Positions 8,420 through 17,170 of a stretch of DNA of 41,555 bases are shown in pieces (the stretch's first letter is position 1; each line of letters begins with the position of its first letter). The stretch comes from Anaerolineae bacterium (GTDB taxonomy: Bacteria; Chloroflexota; Anaerolineae; B4-G1; SLSP01). The DNA lies in the NCBI GenBank assembly GCA_016931185.1, contig JAFGFI010000156.1, forward strand, positions 1 through 41,555, in the 5' to 3' direction. Made by a program: the position numbers and the translations under genes. The notes beneath the pieces were generated by a model. That model was not told the origin of the DNA. It was given only the letters and a program-made list of their open reading frames with translations, and did no database searches.

Positions 8420-9910
8420 GTTTCCCGGCGCGCTTTCCCTTCGCGTGCCATCCTCGTTAATATACCACCAATCCGCCTCAAATGCACGGCGGCCCTGCCC
8501 GGCGACGCCAGCGCGATCAATCTGCCCCTTGCCGGTGACGGGTTCTTTCGTGCCGTCGAGGTCGGGGTTGGTGTAGCAGACGAACCACGATTCAAGACGC
8601 GCTTCCATCTCGGTTACGCGGGTCTGCTGCGCGAGGTCGTCAATGAGATTGTGATCTTCGCTCGGGTCGCTAACCAGGTCATACAATTCGTGAGGGCCGT
8701 AAGGATAACGGTGGACGTATTTCCACTCGCAAGTACGGATCATGCGAACCGGGCCATACTCATCGAAGACCACAACGGCCTCTCGTCCAGGTGTGGGGTC
8801 GCCCCGCAACAGGGGTGCGAAACTTTGACCGGGAAGCATGCCTCCCTCGGGATTCTCCAGTCCCAAATAATCTAATAAAGTGGGGAAAATATCATAGTGG
8901 CTGAGCAAATGTGTGTAGACCACGCCTGCCGGCACGTAACCGGGGCGCGCCATCAACATCGGAACTCTGACGGACGTATCGTACATATTCTGCGGAAACG
9001 TGCCGTTGCCCTTACCCCAAATGCCATGATGCCCCATATTCATTCCATTATCACTGGTGAAAATGACGAGCGTGTTGTCCAGGACATCCAACGCTTCGAG
9101 CTTGTTCAGCAATTGCCCCACCCCGCGGTCCAGCCCGGTGATGGCAGCATAATAGCCACTGAGCAACTCACGCCGTCTCTCACCCTTGCCGCGTGGTGCG
9201 GAGTTGACTTGCCACGGGTGCTCCACCGGAACTTCAGGGCAGGTGCGAAATTCGCAATCTTTGTAGAGAGAAACCAGGTTTTCGGGGTGCTGTGCCTTAT
9301 CCCAGGGAGAATGAGGGGCGGTATAGTGAACGCCAAGATAAAAAGGAGCTTCGGCGTCTGCCTGCAGATCCAGAAACTTTAGCCCCCCTTCGGTGATCAC
9401 ATCAGTGAGATAACGGGGGTCGCGTTCAAGCTGCCCTTCACGGATGATGTAGGCATTGTGATAATCACTGCCACCATAAGGAAACAAGTGCCAGTAGGAG
9501 AAACCCTTTTGGGAATGGAGGCTATCCCCCAGGTGCCATTTGCCGCTGATCCCGCACGCAGTGCCGTTTTGAGCCAGAATCTCAGTATATCCGCGCATTC
9601 CGTGCAAATACTCAATCTCGCGGTCATCCTCACCTTGTCCCGGCGTTCTGGCGGAGTCAAGGTTGCCTTTGCGCAACCAGTCGTGGACACCATGCTGAGA
9701 AGGGATACGTCCCGTGAGAATCGAGGCGCGAGCCGGGGAACACACGGGCGACGCGCAGAAAAAGTTATCAAAACGCATCCCCAGCGCCGCCATGCGGTCG
9801 AGGTTGGGCGTGTGAATTTCATCATTTCCCGCACACCCCAATGCCCAGTACCCCTGATCATCGGTCAAGATAAAGAGAATGTTCGGGCGGTTTGGATCTT
9901 TATTTGCCAT
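8402..9910 (-). CDS. Type I sulfatase (formylglycine-dependent)
   Basis: A 502-residue sulfatase of the alkaline phosphatase superfamily. Metal residues D17-D18 lie in ILTDDQGYWALG; the signature C57-S-P-A-R61 in VCSPARASILTGR marks C57 for conversion to formylglycine; GKWHLG and a later SDNGMNMGHHG complete the active site. It cleaves sulfate esters or N-sulfates, most likely from sulfated sugars given its glycosidase neighbours. No signal peptide is visible, so it may act on imported oligosaccharides. A strong AGGAGGT ribosome site precedes the ATG. Maturation needs an FGE or anSME enzyme; the radical SAM gene in the same operon does not have the layout expected of anSME. The last four residues come from an octamer DNA repeat. 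Confidence 0.92.
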   Translation of the reverse strand: MANKDPNRPNILFILTDDQGYWALGCAGNDEIHTPNLDRMAALGMRFDNFFCASPVCSPARASILTGRIPSQHGVHDWLRKGNLDSARTPGQGEDDREIEYLHGMRGYTEILAQNGTACGISGKWHLGDSLHSQKGFSYWHLFPYGGSDYHNAYIIREGQLERDPRYLTDVITEGGLKFLDLQADAEAPFYLGVHYTAPHSPWDKAQHPENLVSLYKDCEFRTCPEVPVEHPWQVNSAPRGKGERRRELLSGYYAAITGLDRGVGQLLNKLEALDVLDNTLVIFTSDNGMNMGHHGIWGKGNGTFPQNMYDTSVRVPMLMARPGYVPAGVVYTHLLSHYDIFPTLLDYLGLENPEGGMLPGQSFAPLLRGDPTPGREAVVVFDEYGPVRMIRTCEWKYVHRYPYGPHELYDLVSDPSEDHNLIDDLAQQTRVTEMEARLESWFVCYTNPDLDGTKEPVTGKGQIDRAGVAGQGRRAFEADWWYINEDGTRRESAPGNGGAGE

Positions 9911-10018
9911 CGGACCTCCTTCGAAAACTGTAATCGTATCTCAAGATTTAGACCTTGTTTTCTCTGCGTTCTCTGCGACTCTGCGATCAATAAGATTTTT
10001 TCAGATGAGCATAAATCC

Positions 10019-10924
10019 TCATACTCCCTCGAACAGAGTATTCGTCCAGGCGCGATGGCCCTGCGCATCCTCGATTTCGAGATAGCAATAAGCCCACTCT
10101 GGAGGAATGGAGAAAGCGGCTTCGGTGAACAGGGTTCCCTCAAAATTGCCGGTGCGCTTCCCGTAGTGGGCAGGGCCGACAAGGCGCGCAAATTGCACAG
10201 GCGAAGTGTGAAACGTCACACGCTCGCCGTCATACGCAATATCGTAAAAATCCGGGCCGGTGCTGGAATAGAAGTTGCCCGCACGGATGGCGTCCATGAG
10301 TGTGGGAGGGGAACATTCCGGCACGTTGATCATAATCCACCCGCCGTTCCAACCGGGATGCTCCGGACGCAGGTGAGCATCATCACACGCAAAACCCAAC
10401 GTGCGAGACCTGGATGTCAAAGTATTGGGCCGGCCCAACATCGCGTTCCAATACGCGCCCCCGTCCCCTTTACCGTTGAGCCAATGACACACGTAATTAT
10501 AGACCTCAACCCCATCGAAATCCCAACGCAGGGCGGCCTCAAACGAGTTGCCCGTCCATTGGGGATGCGCCAGAATGAGCAGGCCGTTCTGCTCACGCAC
10601 CACCTGCATCGCGGCAGTCAGCCCCATCGCGCGCGTTTCCTCTCGCGTCAGACCGGTGAACGTACCAAGTCCGACGACATGGTAGTAATCACCCTGTGCA
10701 TCGTGCCCATCAAGCTCAATGCCGTCCATCCAGAGCAGAGGATAGCGCGCGCCGTCCGAGGTGACATCTGAAGCGACACTATGATCGGTGCGGAACAGAA
10801 AATCATACCCCACCCCCGCATACATTTCCGCCACCTCCGCTACCGGTTTCCCTCCATCCGACGCGGGAGTATGAATATGCGTATTCCCCTTATACCAAGT
10901 ATTTGAAGTATCATAACGAAACAT
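10019..10924 (-). CDS. PHP-domain metal-dependent phosphoesterase-like protein
   Basis: A 301-residue protein with a PHP domain. The metal-binding signature is complete at the start: H16-I-H18 and D23 in GNTHIHTPASDGG, then D47-H48 in FRTDHS, a later histidine in LILAHPQW and the D-D-A-H segment near residue 180. PHP proteins of this kind hydrolyse phosphoesters using two or three metal ions. The final 80 residues form a beta-rich extension. Substrate is unknown; placed between a GNAT gene and a sulfatase it might remove phosphate from a sugar or nucleotide, but that is a guess. Start supported by AAGGA upstream of ATG. Confidence 0.82.
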   Translation of the reverse strand: MFRYDTSNTWYKGNTHIHTPASDGGKPVAEVAEMYAGVGYDFLFRTDHSVASDVTSDGARYPLLWMDGIELDGHDAQGDYYHVVGLGTFTGLTREETRAMGLTAAMQVVREQNGLLILAHPQWTGNSFEAALRWDFDGVEVYNYVCHWLNGKGDGGAYWNAMLGRPNTLTSRSRTLGFACDDAHLRPEHPGWNGGWIMINVPECSPPTLMDAIRAGNFYSSTGPDFYDIAYDGERVTFHTSPVQFARLVGPAHYGKRTGNFEGTLFTEAAFSIPPEWAYCYLEIEDAQGHRAWTNTLFEGV

Positions 10925-10936
10925 AATCTTTTCCTT

Positions 10937-10982
10937 TACGAATTATGGATTACGAATTACACATCACGTTTCACATTTCACA
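10937..10982. repeat. Dispersed intergenic mosaic repeat
   Basis: The gap between the PHP gene and the upstream GNAT-like gene contains TACGAATTATGG, then TTACGAATTACAC and ATCACGTTTCACATTTCAC. These are the same two phrases (ACGAATTACG and the complement of GTGAAACGTGA) found in the gaps near 51, 3043, 13611 and 24186. Confidence 0.6.
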
Positions 10983-12165
10983 ACGCCGCAATCTCAACAT
11001 ACGGTACTCGCCCATCCAATTGCGCGTGAAAGTCCCCCGCATCTTCCCAGCACACGGTATAAAGGCGGCTGTAATAGGCAATGTGAGGGTAAGCCTGGGC
11101 GATGGAGAGCAGCGGGTCCTGACAAGTCAGACCGAGCATCAGATAGGCGTAGCCGCGCGATGCCGCTAGATCATAAACATCTCGCAGCAAGCATTGAAAA
11201 ACGACGGGATCGTCATCTTGTATACAGATAAAACTGGCATAGGCTGATTTTATATGTTCCCCAATGCCAGGAAGCGGCTGCGCGCCGGTGATGCGCGCAC
11301 CGACATTGTAGAGAGGCCGCAGCCAGCGCAGGGAACCGCTATAACCCTGAACAACGCTCTGTTTGTAGCCGGATTGATCCCATAGTCCGAGTACACCTAC
11401 GATAGTATCCTCTTCTTGTGCATGACCGGCCGGAAAGTCTGTACCACATGTATAGGCGACGAAGAAATCTCCAACGTCGAAGCCTGGAATAGTATCACGT
11501 GTGGTAAAGTCAGCTTCGGTATAGGCGGGGAAGAACTGCTTCTTCGCACCCTCACGTTGGAGAAAAGCAACGATGGCGGGGAGTGTGCTGGCGGAGCCTC
11601 GGCGGATACTGATGGCGCCGGAGCGAGGATTTGACAATCCCCTTAAAGCGACGTTCCTTCGCGCGGTAACTTTGAATATCCTTTTCCGCAGAATGATGCC
11701 CAGGGTCACAATATGCGCTAACTCCTGCAACTGCGGGAATCCCGGACGCCGGCGATCCACCAGCACACCGCGCGCAACGCGGTTTTCATCGGAGATGGCA
11801 GCAAAGTAAGCGCGGGCAAGGCCATCCTGGTGAAGGGTGTGCAGGTAAGGTATTCCCTGCGACAACATCCACAGGCCCCGGTACGGGTGGTCCACACGCA
11901 GTTGCCCGATGTAGCCAAGGGACTGCGCTTCCCCATTGACAAAGTGGGCGGAGATAGCGCGACAGATCACCCCCGCAAGATCGCCCCGCTCCGGGTCCCG
12001 CGCAATCACCACTTGCCAGAACCGGCCCATCGTGCCGCAGCCCAGGAAATAACTTGGCTCCCGCTCAAACGTCACCGTAATCCGCCCCGGCATCGTGTTG
12101 TTAGCCAACAACTGCCGCAGTTCAGCATCATCACCGGGCGTAGCCAATGAAAATGTAAACTTCAT
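10978..12165 (-). CDS. Large GNAT-like acetyltransferase
   Basis: A 395-residue protein whose N-terminal half looks like a GNAT fold: FSLATPGDDAELRQLL at the start, then SLGYIGQLRVDHPYRGLWML, which fits strand 4 and the pyrophosphate loop in degenerate form. The C-terminal half (YAYLMLGLTCQDPLLSIAQ, IAYYSRLYTVCWED) fits a second GNAT-like lobe. Proteins of this size and shape often sit beside B12-type radical SAM genes, as here, where the radical SAM stop is 46 bases upstream. Acceptor substrate unknown. Start supported by GGAG eight bases before ATG. Confidence 0.68.
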   Translation of the reverse strand: MKFTFSLATPGDDAELRQLLANNTMPGRITVTFEREPSYFLGCGTMGRFWQVVIARDPERGDLAGVICRAISAHFVNGEAQSLGYIGQLRVDHPYRGLWMLSQGIPYLHTLHQDGLARAYFAAISDENRVARGVLVDRRRPGFPQLQELAHIVTLGIILRKRIFKVTARRNVALRGLSNPRSGAISIRRGSASTLPAIVAFLQREGAKKQFFPAYTEADFTTRDTIPGFDVGDFFVAYTCGTDFPAGHAQEEDTIVGVLGLWDQSGYKQSVVQGYSGSLRWLRPLYNVGARITGAQPLPGIGEHIKSAYASFICIQDDDPVVFQCLLRDVYDLAASRGYAYLMLGLTCQDPLLSIAQAYPHIAYYSRLYTVCWEDAGDFHAQLDGRVPYVEIAAL

Positions 12166-12211
12166 AGATAGACTCCAAGATTAAAATGCGTGAAACGGCA
12201 TCTATCAGCCA

Positions 12212-13585
12212 TCATTCTCCATTGTCCATTCCAAACCGCATGCCGTGTTTTTTAAAGGTCTCTTGCCGGAAGAGTTTATTGTAGATAGCGTAGAGGCCCA
12301 AGCGGTAAAAGGAGCGCAGATTGGTTTTGAGGTCGAAGACGCGGCGCACGATGTTGGGGATACTGTTGAAGACCTTGCGACAATGAAAGCCGATCTCGGT
12401 GAGATCGTCAGGTGTCATCTTTTTGGGAATGAAGGCGGCATAGTTGAAGCGATAATCAGGATGCAGCCACCACTTGCCACCGTATAGCAGGCGATCTTCG
12501 GCTTCCAGGCGGCGGTAGAGGGACGTGTTCGGATAGGGCATCAGGATATTAAAGGCGGCGAAGGTAAATTTGTTCTCCAATGCAAAATCCAGCGTGCGCC
12601 GGAGTGAGTCTACCGTGTCATAGTCATGGCCCAACGTGAAAGCCGCCCAGGTTTGCAGTCCATAGTCACGCAAGATCTCAAGCTGGGGCCGGTAGTGGGC
12701 AAAGCCACGGGAGTCACCCTCCCCAGTCACTGCTCCATTAACCATCAAATTAGGCGCTTTGTGCATCGCGCGCAGGCTCTGGGGGTGGATGGACTCAAAG
12801 CCAATGACGTGCCCCAGGCAGCCGCTTGCGGCCATCAATGCCATCAACTCGCGATCCTGAGTCATATCCAAACTGCCCTGGGAAACCCAACGAACCTTGA
12901 GCGGGATGAGCGCACGGAACAGAGCTTTAGCAGCTTCGTGGTTCGCCAAGATGTTGTCATCCACGAAAAAAAGTTCTCGACGCCCCTGCGCCTCAATCTC
13001 GGCGACCGTCTCCTCAACACTGCGGCAGTATTGGGTCTGATTGAAAAACGCGCTCACCGCGCAAAATTCGCAACGGAAGCGACAGCCCCGGCTAAATTGC
13101 AGCAGTGTGATAGGCAGATAGCCCTTGTCCCGGAAAAGATCACGGCGGGTAAGCACGCTCGGCTGCGGGATGCCGGCAGGTGCATCGTAACGCGCCCTGA
13201 GTTGTCCCCGCTGTGCATCCGCAATCACCTCTGCCCAGCGGAACTCGGCATCGCCGGTATAAACAACATCTGCATGCTGCGCGGCTTCTTCCGGCAACAG
13301 GGTGACGTGCATCCCGCCCATCACCACCGGCACGCCGCGTGCCCGGTACGCCTTACTAATCTCGTACGCGCGCCGCGCCGTGAAGCTCTCCACCGTGATA
13401 GCAACCAGGTCGGTTGGTTCATCGTAAGGAACGCGCTCTATCCGGTCATCGTAAAGCACAACCTCCACCTCAGGCGGTGTCAATGCAGCCAACACCCCTA
13501 ATTGTAATGGCTCCATCCGCGCCTCGTCCACAAAGAGGCTATGCTCCAATCGCCCAATAGTAGGTTTAATCAGTGTAAGTTTCAT
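12212..13585 (-). CDS. B12-binding-domain radical SAM enzyme
   Basis: A 457-residue radical SAM protein. The N-terminal 130 residues form a cobalamin-binding-like Rossmann domain (MKLTLIKPTIGR, VVMGGMHVTLLPEEA) though without a clear DxHxxG cobalamin ligand motif. The iron-sulfur motif is C168-x3-C172-x2-C175 in FSRGCRFRCEFCAVS. The rest of the barrel follows (ELFFVDDNILAN, GFESIHPQSL, FTLGHDYDT, FNILMPYPNTSLY), then a short helical C-terminus. Members methylate or rearrange unreactive carbons in lipids, cofactors and natural products. The frame extends upstream to a GTG at 13612, but MKLTLIKP is the usual family start, so I chose ATG 13585. It appears to be the first gene of the seven-gene minus-strand run. 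Confidence 0.87.
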   Translation of the reverse strand: MKLTLIKPTIGRLEHSLFVDEARMEPLQLGVLAALTPPEVEVVLYDDRIERVPYDEPTDLVAITVESFTARRAYEISKAYRARGVPVVMGGMHVTLLPEEAAQHADVVYTGDAEFRWAEVIADAQRGQLRARYDAPAGIPQPSVLTRRDLFRDKGYLPITLLQFSRGCRFRCEFCAVSAFFNQTQYCRSVEETVAEIEAQGRRELFFVDDNILANHEAAKALFRALIPLKVRWVSQGSLDMTQDRELMALMAASGCLGHVIGFESIHPQSLRAMHKAPNLMVNGAVTGEGDSRGFAHYRPQLEILRDYGLQTWAAFTLGHDYDTVDSLRRTLDFALENKFTFAAFNILMPYPNTSLYRRLEAEDRLLYGGKWWLHPDYRFNYAAFIPKKMTPDDLTEIGFHCRKVFNSIPNIVRRVFDLKTNLRSFYRLGLYAIYNKLFRQETFKKHGMRFGMDNGE

Positions 13586-13631
13586 TTTAGCAAATAGCGA
13601 ACCCTGAGTCACGCATCACGTTTCACGTAAG

Positions 13632-13637
13632 TATAAT
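13632..13637 (+). promoter_or_regulatory. Possible -10 box upstream of the LCP gene
   Basis: A perfect TATAAT lies in the divergent gap between the radical SAM gene and the LCP gene. The most upstream ATG of the LCP frame (13636) overlaps this box, which argues that this ATG is not the start. No convincing -35 hexamer sits 16-18 bases upstream, so the call is weak. Confidence 0.3.
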
Positions 13638-13740
13638 GCGGTCTACACACTGGACAAGTACAAAAGGTAGGAGTAGAATATGGGAAAATGAAACCAAGGG
13701 AAATTCCAACAAGACCAATCCCAAGAACAACAACTATTTT

Positions 13741-15264
13741 ATGGCAAAAATTCAAAGAACCTTATCCCTGCTCATGGCTGCAACTCTCATTATCGTCCTG
13801 GGAGCGATGATTTCCCAGGTCGTATTTTCCGTGCAAAAGACAGTGACGGCTCCCCCGTTAATCACAGTCGCATCTATAACTGATACACCTTCCGCAACGG
13901 CAATACAGGCAACGCCGACAGTACTCCCGGCTAAATTTTCTCCCTCCACAACTCCAACACGCACACCGCCCCCGACATGGACGGCGACATTTACGCCTTC
14001 TCCGTGGCCTACATGGACGCCCATCCCGCCCACACCAACGGAGACCCCTACCCCATTGCCGCCGCGCCGCCCCACTGCGGTAGTATTGAACATAATGCCA
14101 ACCCCCAATCCCTCAATGACAATCCAGATTCCCACACCTGTGCCGCGCCAGCACATCCCCGCCGATGCCATGACAATTGTGCTGCTAGGCAATGACAAGC
14201 GAGAGGATTGGGAACATTGGAACACCGATGCCATCCAATACCTGGTTATTTATCCCGATATTGGATCGGTGGCAATGGTATCCATTCCACGCGATCTCTA
14301 CGTTTACTTACCGGGTTTTTGGATGAGCCGCATCAATACAGCCCACATGTACGGTGAACGGTATGGTTACGATGGTGGGGGATTGGGATTATTCAACCAA
14401 ACTCTGCTCTATAATCTAGGAATCACAGCAGATTACTATGTCCAAGTCAACTTTGACGGCTTGATCGGGCTGGTTAATATACTCGGGGGGATTGATGTAC
14501 CGGTACACTGTCGCCTTGAGGATTTTTGGCCGTATCCTGACGAGAATGGACAATATCCCATCTTTACGTTGGAACCAGGGTTGCACCATCTGGATGGAGA
14601 ACAATCGCTATGGTATTCACGCTCGCGCAAAACGACGAGCGTCTTTTCCCGCGAGCGACGGCAACAACAAGTATTAGAAGCAATGTGGCGCAAAGCCAAA
14701 GAAACCAATCTGCTGGCCGCCGCGCCCGACCTGTACAATCAAACCCAGGATCTCTATCAAACCGACCTGGGATGGGGGAACATTGCCAAGTTGGTCGCAT
14801 TAGCCCTACAAATGGAATCCAGCGATGTGCGCGTATTCAACATCGGGTGGTCCCAAGTGCAATCTTACGTCACAGAACAAGGAGGCAGTGTTTTCTTACC
14901 TAAGTGGGAAGCTATCGAACCGGTCATCACCAATGTGTGGACCAAACCGGCGACCAGCCGCGCTGGACTGGCGGCGATCCACATTGAAGTATGGAACGGT
15001 ACAGGTAATCCCGGTTGGGATTGGCTCGCTGCCGACCGGTTAGCACATATAGGCTACACGCCCATCATCGGCGGGTCAGATCGGCAAGATTATCCGCAAA
15101 CGCAAATAGTTTTGTTCAGCGAATCCGAGAAGGGCAGTGGCCTGAGTTATGTGCAGCAGACCTTCCGTGTTGGTCAGGAGAATATTATAATGCAGCCGGG
15201 TGGCAGCGAAGAGTTTAAAATGCGTTTGATTATTGGAGCGGATTATGTAACATGTCCCTATTAG
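13741..15264 (+). CDS. LytR-CpsA-Psr (LCP) family cell-wall glycopolymer ligase
   Basis: About 507 residues. An N-terminal signal anchor (LSLLMAATLIIVLGAMISQV) is followed by a Pro/Thr-rich extracytoplasmic linker of about 80 residues. The LCP domain comes next: MTIVLLGNDKRE, VAMVSIPRDLYVYLPG, RINTAHMYG, FDGLIGLVNILGGIDV, and the arginine-rich YSRSRKTTSVFSRERRQQ that binds the phosphate groups of the lipid-linked donor. A LytR_C domain (IHIEVWNGTGNPGWDWLA) closes the protein. LCP enzymes attach polymers to peptidoglycan or other wall acceptors on the outer face of the membrane. The frame is open to ATG 13636, but that codon sits in a TATAAT box; 13741 gives a normal signal anchor, though without a good ribosome site. 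Confidence 0.9.
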   Translation: MAKIQRTLSLLMAATLIIVLGAMISQVVFSVQKTVTAPPLITVASITDTPSATAIQATPTVLPAKFSPSTTPTRTPPPTWTATFTPSPWPTWTPIPPTPTETPTPLPPRRPTAVVLNIMPTPNPSMTIQIPTPVPRQHIPADAMTIVLLGNDKREDWEHWNTDAIQYLVIYPDIGSVAMVSIPRDLYVYLPGFWMSRINTAHMYGERYGYDGGGLGLFNQTLLYNLGITADYYVQVNFDGLIGLVNILGGIDVPVHCRLEDFWPYPDENGQYPIFTLEPGLHHLDGEQSLWYSRSRKTTSVFSRERRQQQVLEAMWRKAKETNLLAAAPDLYNQTQDLYQTDLGWGNIAKLVALALQMESSDVRVFNIGWSQVQSYVTEQGGSVFLPKWEAIEPVITNVWTKPATSRAGLAAIHIEVWNGTGNPGWDWLAADRLAHIGYTPIIGGSDRQDYPQTQIVLFSESEKGSGLSYVQQTFRVGQENIIMQPGGSEEFKMRLIIGADYVTCPY

Positions 15265-15324
15265 ACAATTTTAGAAATCTAGGATTGGCGAATTTACTAT
15301 ATTCTTAAGGAGAAAAATTGATCG

Positions 15325-15984
15325 ATGTCAAAAAATACAAAAAAGCAGGCAATTTTCGTTTGGGGAGGATGGGACGGCCATGAGCCAAAGCAGTGCGTGG
15401 ATATTTTCGCGCCTTACCTGGAATCGCAGGGGTATCACGTTGAAATTCACGACACTTTGGATGTGTACCTGGATGTAGATAAGCTGCTCGGGTTAGATTT
15501 AATCGTACCGGTATGGACAATGGGCACAATCAAGAATGAGCAGGAAGCCGGGCTTTTAAAAGCAATAGAAAGTGGTGTGGGTATCGCGGGCTGGCATGGG
15601 GGGATGGGCGATTCCTTCCGCAACAATGTGCAATACCAGTTTATGGTCGGCGGACAGTGGGTAGCGCATCCGGGGGGTGTAATTGATTATGAGGTGCATA
15701 TCACTAAACCAGACGACCCCATTGTGGCAGGCTTGAACGACTTTAAGATGCATTCCGAGCAGTATTATATGCACACCGACCCCTCTAATGAAGTGCTGGC
15801 GACGACGACGTTCACGGGCGAACACGCTTATTGGATTGAAGGAGTGGTGATGCCTGTAGCCTGGAAACGTATGTACGGCCAGGGCCGGGTTTTCTATGCC
15901 TCTGTCGGCCACGTGGCAAAGGATTTTGATGTACCCGAAGCCCGCGAAATCGTCCAACGCGGGATGTTGTGGGCAAGCAAGTAA
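15325..15984 (+). CDS. ThuA-like domain protein
   Basis: A 219-residue protein of the ThuA/trehalose-utilization-like family, with a class I glutamine amidotransferase-like fold. Recognisable segments are [14 protein letters not shown] near the start, [27 protein letters not shown], and the end piece [20 protein letters not shown], where family members have conserved W and GH positions. It covers the whole domain. Members occur in sugar-utilisation clusters and have been linked to sugar oxidation or isomerisation, but the chemistry is not established. Start chosen at ATG 15325 with AAGGAGA upstream. It lies between two envelope genes on the same strand. Confidence 0.85.
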   Translation: MSKNTKKQAIFVWGGWDGHEPKQCVDIFAPYLESQGYHVEIHDTLDVYLDVDKLLGLDLIVPVWTMGTIKNEQEAGLLKAIESGVGIAGWHGGMGDSFRNNVQYQFMVGGQWVAHPGGVIDYEVHITKPDDPIVAGLNDFKMHSEQYYMHTDPSNEVLATTTFTGEHAYWIEGVVMPVAWKRMYGQGRVFYASVGHVAKDFDVPEAREIVQRGMLWASK

Positions 15985-16040
15985 AAAAGCAGCTTGTTGC
16001 ACTTCAGAAAGTGCAACGCACCTCTTTACGGAGAAGGAAA

Positions 16041-16946
16041 ATGAAACACTATATTTTGTGGGCGATAGCCATCGCACTATCAACGATAGTAGGATGTGCT
16101 GCATCAACGCCAGAGATGATAGAAGTCGTAAAAACAGTTGAGGTAGAAAAGGAAGTTGAATCGGTAACAGTTATCACTAACGTCCAGGATGAAGCCGTTG
16201 TGCTGGATGAGGGTGAATCATTGCCGAAGATGATTATCTACACCGGAAATCTGGAGCTGGTGGTGGGCGATACACTGAAAACACAGGATGATATCGCCAG
16301 GATGATGAACGAGATGGGGGGACTGGTACTCACCTCCGATAGTTACGCTTATGATAGCGGGTTGCGGCGCGTCAATATGACACTCAAAGTGCCGGTTGAT
16401 AAATTCAACACGACGATGTCGGCCCTGCGCGCAATGGCGATTGAGATTAACCATGACGGGGTCAGCAGTCAAGATGTCACCCAGGAATACGTGGACCTGG
16501 AATCACGGCTGCGGGCCTTAGAAGTTAAAGCCACCCGGTTAGAAGAACTGATGGAAGAGGCGGAAGATACAGAAGCTGTGCTGGCCGTCTACGAACAGTT
16601 GAGCGCGACTCAACAGGAGATTGAGCAGGTGAAAGGACGGCTGCAGTACCTAGAACGCTCGGCGGCAATGTCTACGATCAACGTGGAATTGGTGCCCGAT
16701 GCACTGTCGCAACCCGTTGAGATTGCCGGCTGGCGGCCTGGGGGCACGGCCAAACGGGCCATAGAGGCCCTGATCGAAGCCTTCCAATTCCTGGTAGATG
16801 CGTTAATCTGGATCGTATTGCTGATTCTCCCCGTCGTAATCTTTATCGGCCTGGTCATCTTCGGCTTTATCCGCTTGCTGGCCCTGATTTTTGGCCGCCG
16901 TCGCCGCCGACAACAAGTGATAGAGGATGATACATCAGTTAAGTAA
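16041..16946 (+). CDS. DUF4349 lipoprotein
   Basis: A 301-residue envelope protein. The signal peptide ends in a lipobox, IVGC with C19 as the expected lipidated residue. The DUF4349 domain follows: MIIYTGNLELVVGD, GGLVLTSDSYAYDSGLRRVNMTLKVP, then a coiled-coil segment of about 80 residues (YVDLESRLRALEVKATRLEEL to QQEIEQVKGRLQYLE). A C-terminal membrane segment (LIWIVLLILPVVIFIGLVIFG) ends in an Arg-rich cytoplasmic tail. Such proteins sit in the membrane with a periplasmic or outer coiled coil; their function is unknown. The frame is open further upstream, but GGAGAAGG before ATG 16041 and the clean lipoprotein signal decide the start. A perfect hairpin follows the stop within 8 bases. Confidence 0.87.
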   Translation: MKHYILWAIAIALSTIVGCAASTPEMIEVVKTVEVEKEVESVTVITNVQDEAVVLDEGESLPKMIIYTGNLELVVGDTLKTQDDIARMMNEMGGLVLTSDSYAYDSGLRRVNMTLKVPVDKFNTTMSALRAMAIEINHDGVSSQDVTQEYVDLESRLRALEVKATRLEELMEEAEDTEAVLAVYEQLSATQQEIEQVKGRLQYLERSAAMSTINVELVPDALSQPVEIAGWRPGGTAKRAIEALIEAFQFLVDALIWIVLLILPVVIFIGLVIFGFIRLLALIFGRRRRRQQVIEDDTSVK

Positions 16947-16954
16947 ACAGCTAA

Positions 16955-16999
16955 GAGTATTTTTTATTTTCGGGTATAGCCCGAAAATAAAAAATACTC
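16955..16999. terminator. Perfect 20-bp stem hairpin after the DUF4349 gene
   Basis: The left arm (16955-16974) and right arm (16980-16999) are perfectly complementary over 20 bases with a 5-base TATAG loop. The stem is AT-rich in its lower part (T-run on one arm, A-run on the other) and has a GGG/CCC tip. Its position 8 bases after a stop codon fits a transcription terminator, although there is no separate T-tract after the stem. The rest of the gap to 17170 holds a possible promoter and nothing else I can name. Confidence 0.75.
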
Positions 17000-17098
17000 T
17001 CACTTATCATTCCCCACTGTATCACCCATTCTGATGTCCCCCTGCCAAAGTCACCGCATTTTCTCAAAACTGCTGTGGTTCCTTAACCATTTTATAGC

Positions 17099-17126
17099 TT
17101 GCGTGTTTGCAACCAAAACATATAAT
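17099..17126 (+). promoter_or_regulatory. Possible sigma-70-like promoter of the five-module gene
   Basis: TTGCGT at 17099-17104 and TATAAT at 17121-17126 are separated by 16 bases, in an AT-rich gap that follows a terminator hairpin and leads into a large gene. The -35 box matches the consensus only in its first three bases. A second possible -10, TATACT, occurs at 17135. Confidence 0.4.
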
Positions 17127-17170
17127 CAAAAAGATATACTAGATTTATCTGTTTATAGAATGAGGTAATC

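Noticed and set aside
9458..10771. A 437-codon plus-strand open frame spanning the sulfatase and PHP genes
   Set aside because: It is antisense to two well-supported genes and crosses their boundary; the translation shows no coherent family features.
12626..13501. Long open frame (291 codons) on the plus strand opposite the radical SAM gene
   Set aside because: It lies fully inside a gene with clear catalytic motifs, shows no recognisable domain, and is expected from the codon bias of the real gene.
12212..13585. Radical SAM protein as the maturase for the sulfatase in the same operon
   Set aside because: It has an N-terminal B12-binding-like domain, no visible SPASM cysteine cluster, and a CxxxCxxC placed in mid-protein, unlike anSME enzymes.
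13636..13740. Upstream ATG at 13636 as the LCP start
   Set aside because: It overlaps a TATAAT box and adds an unusual 35-residue polar leader; ATG 13741 yields a normal signal anchor.
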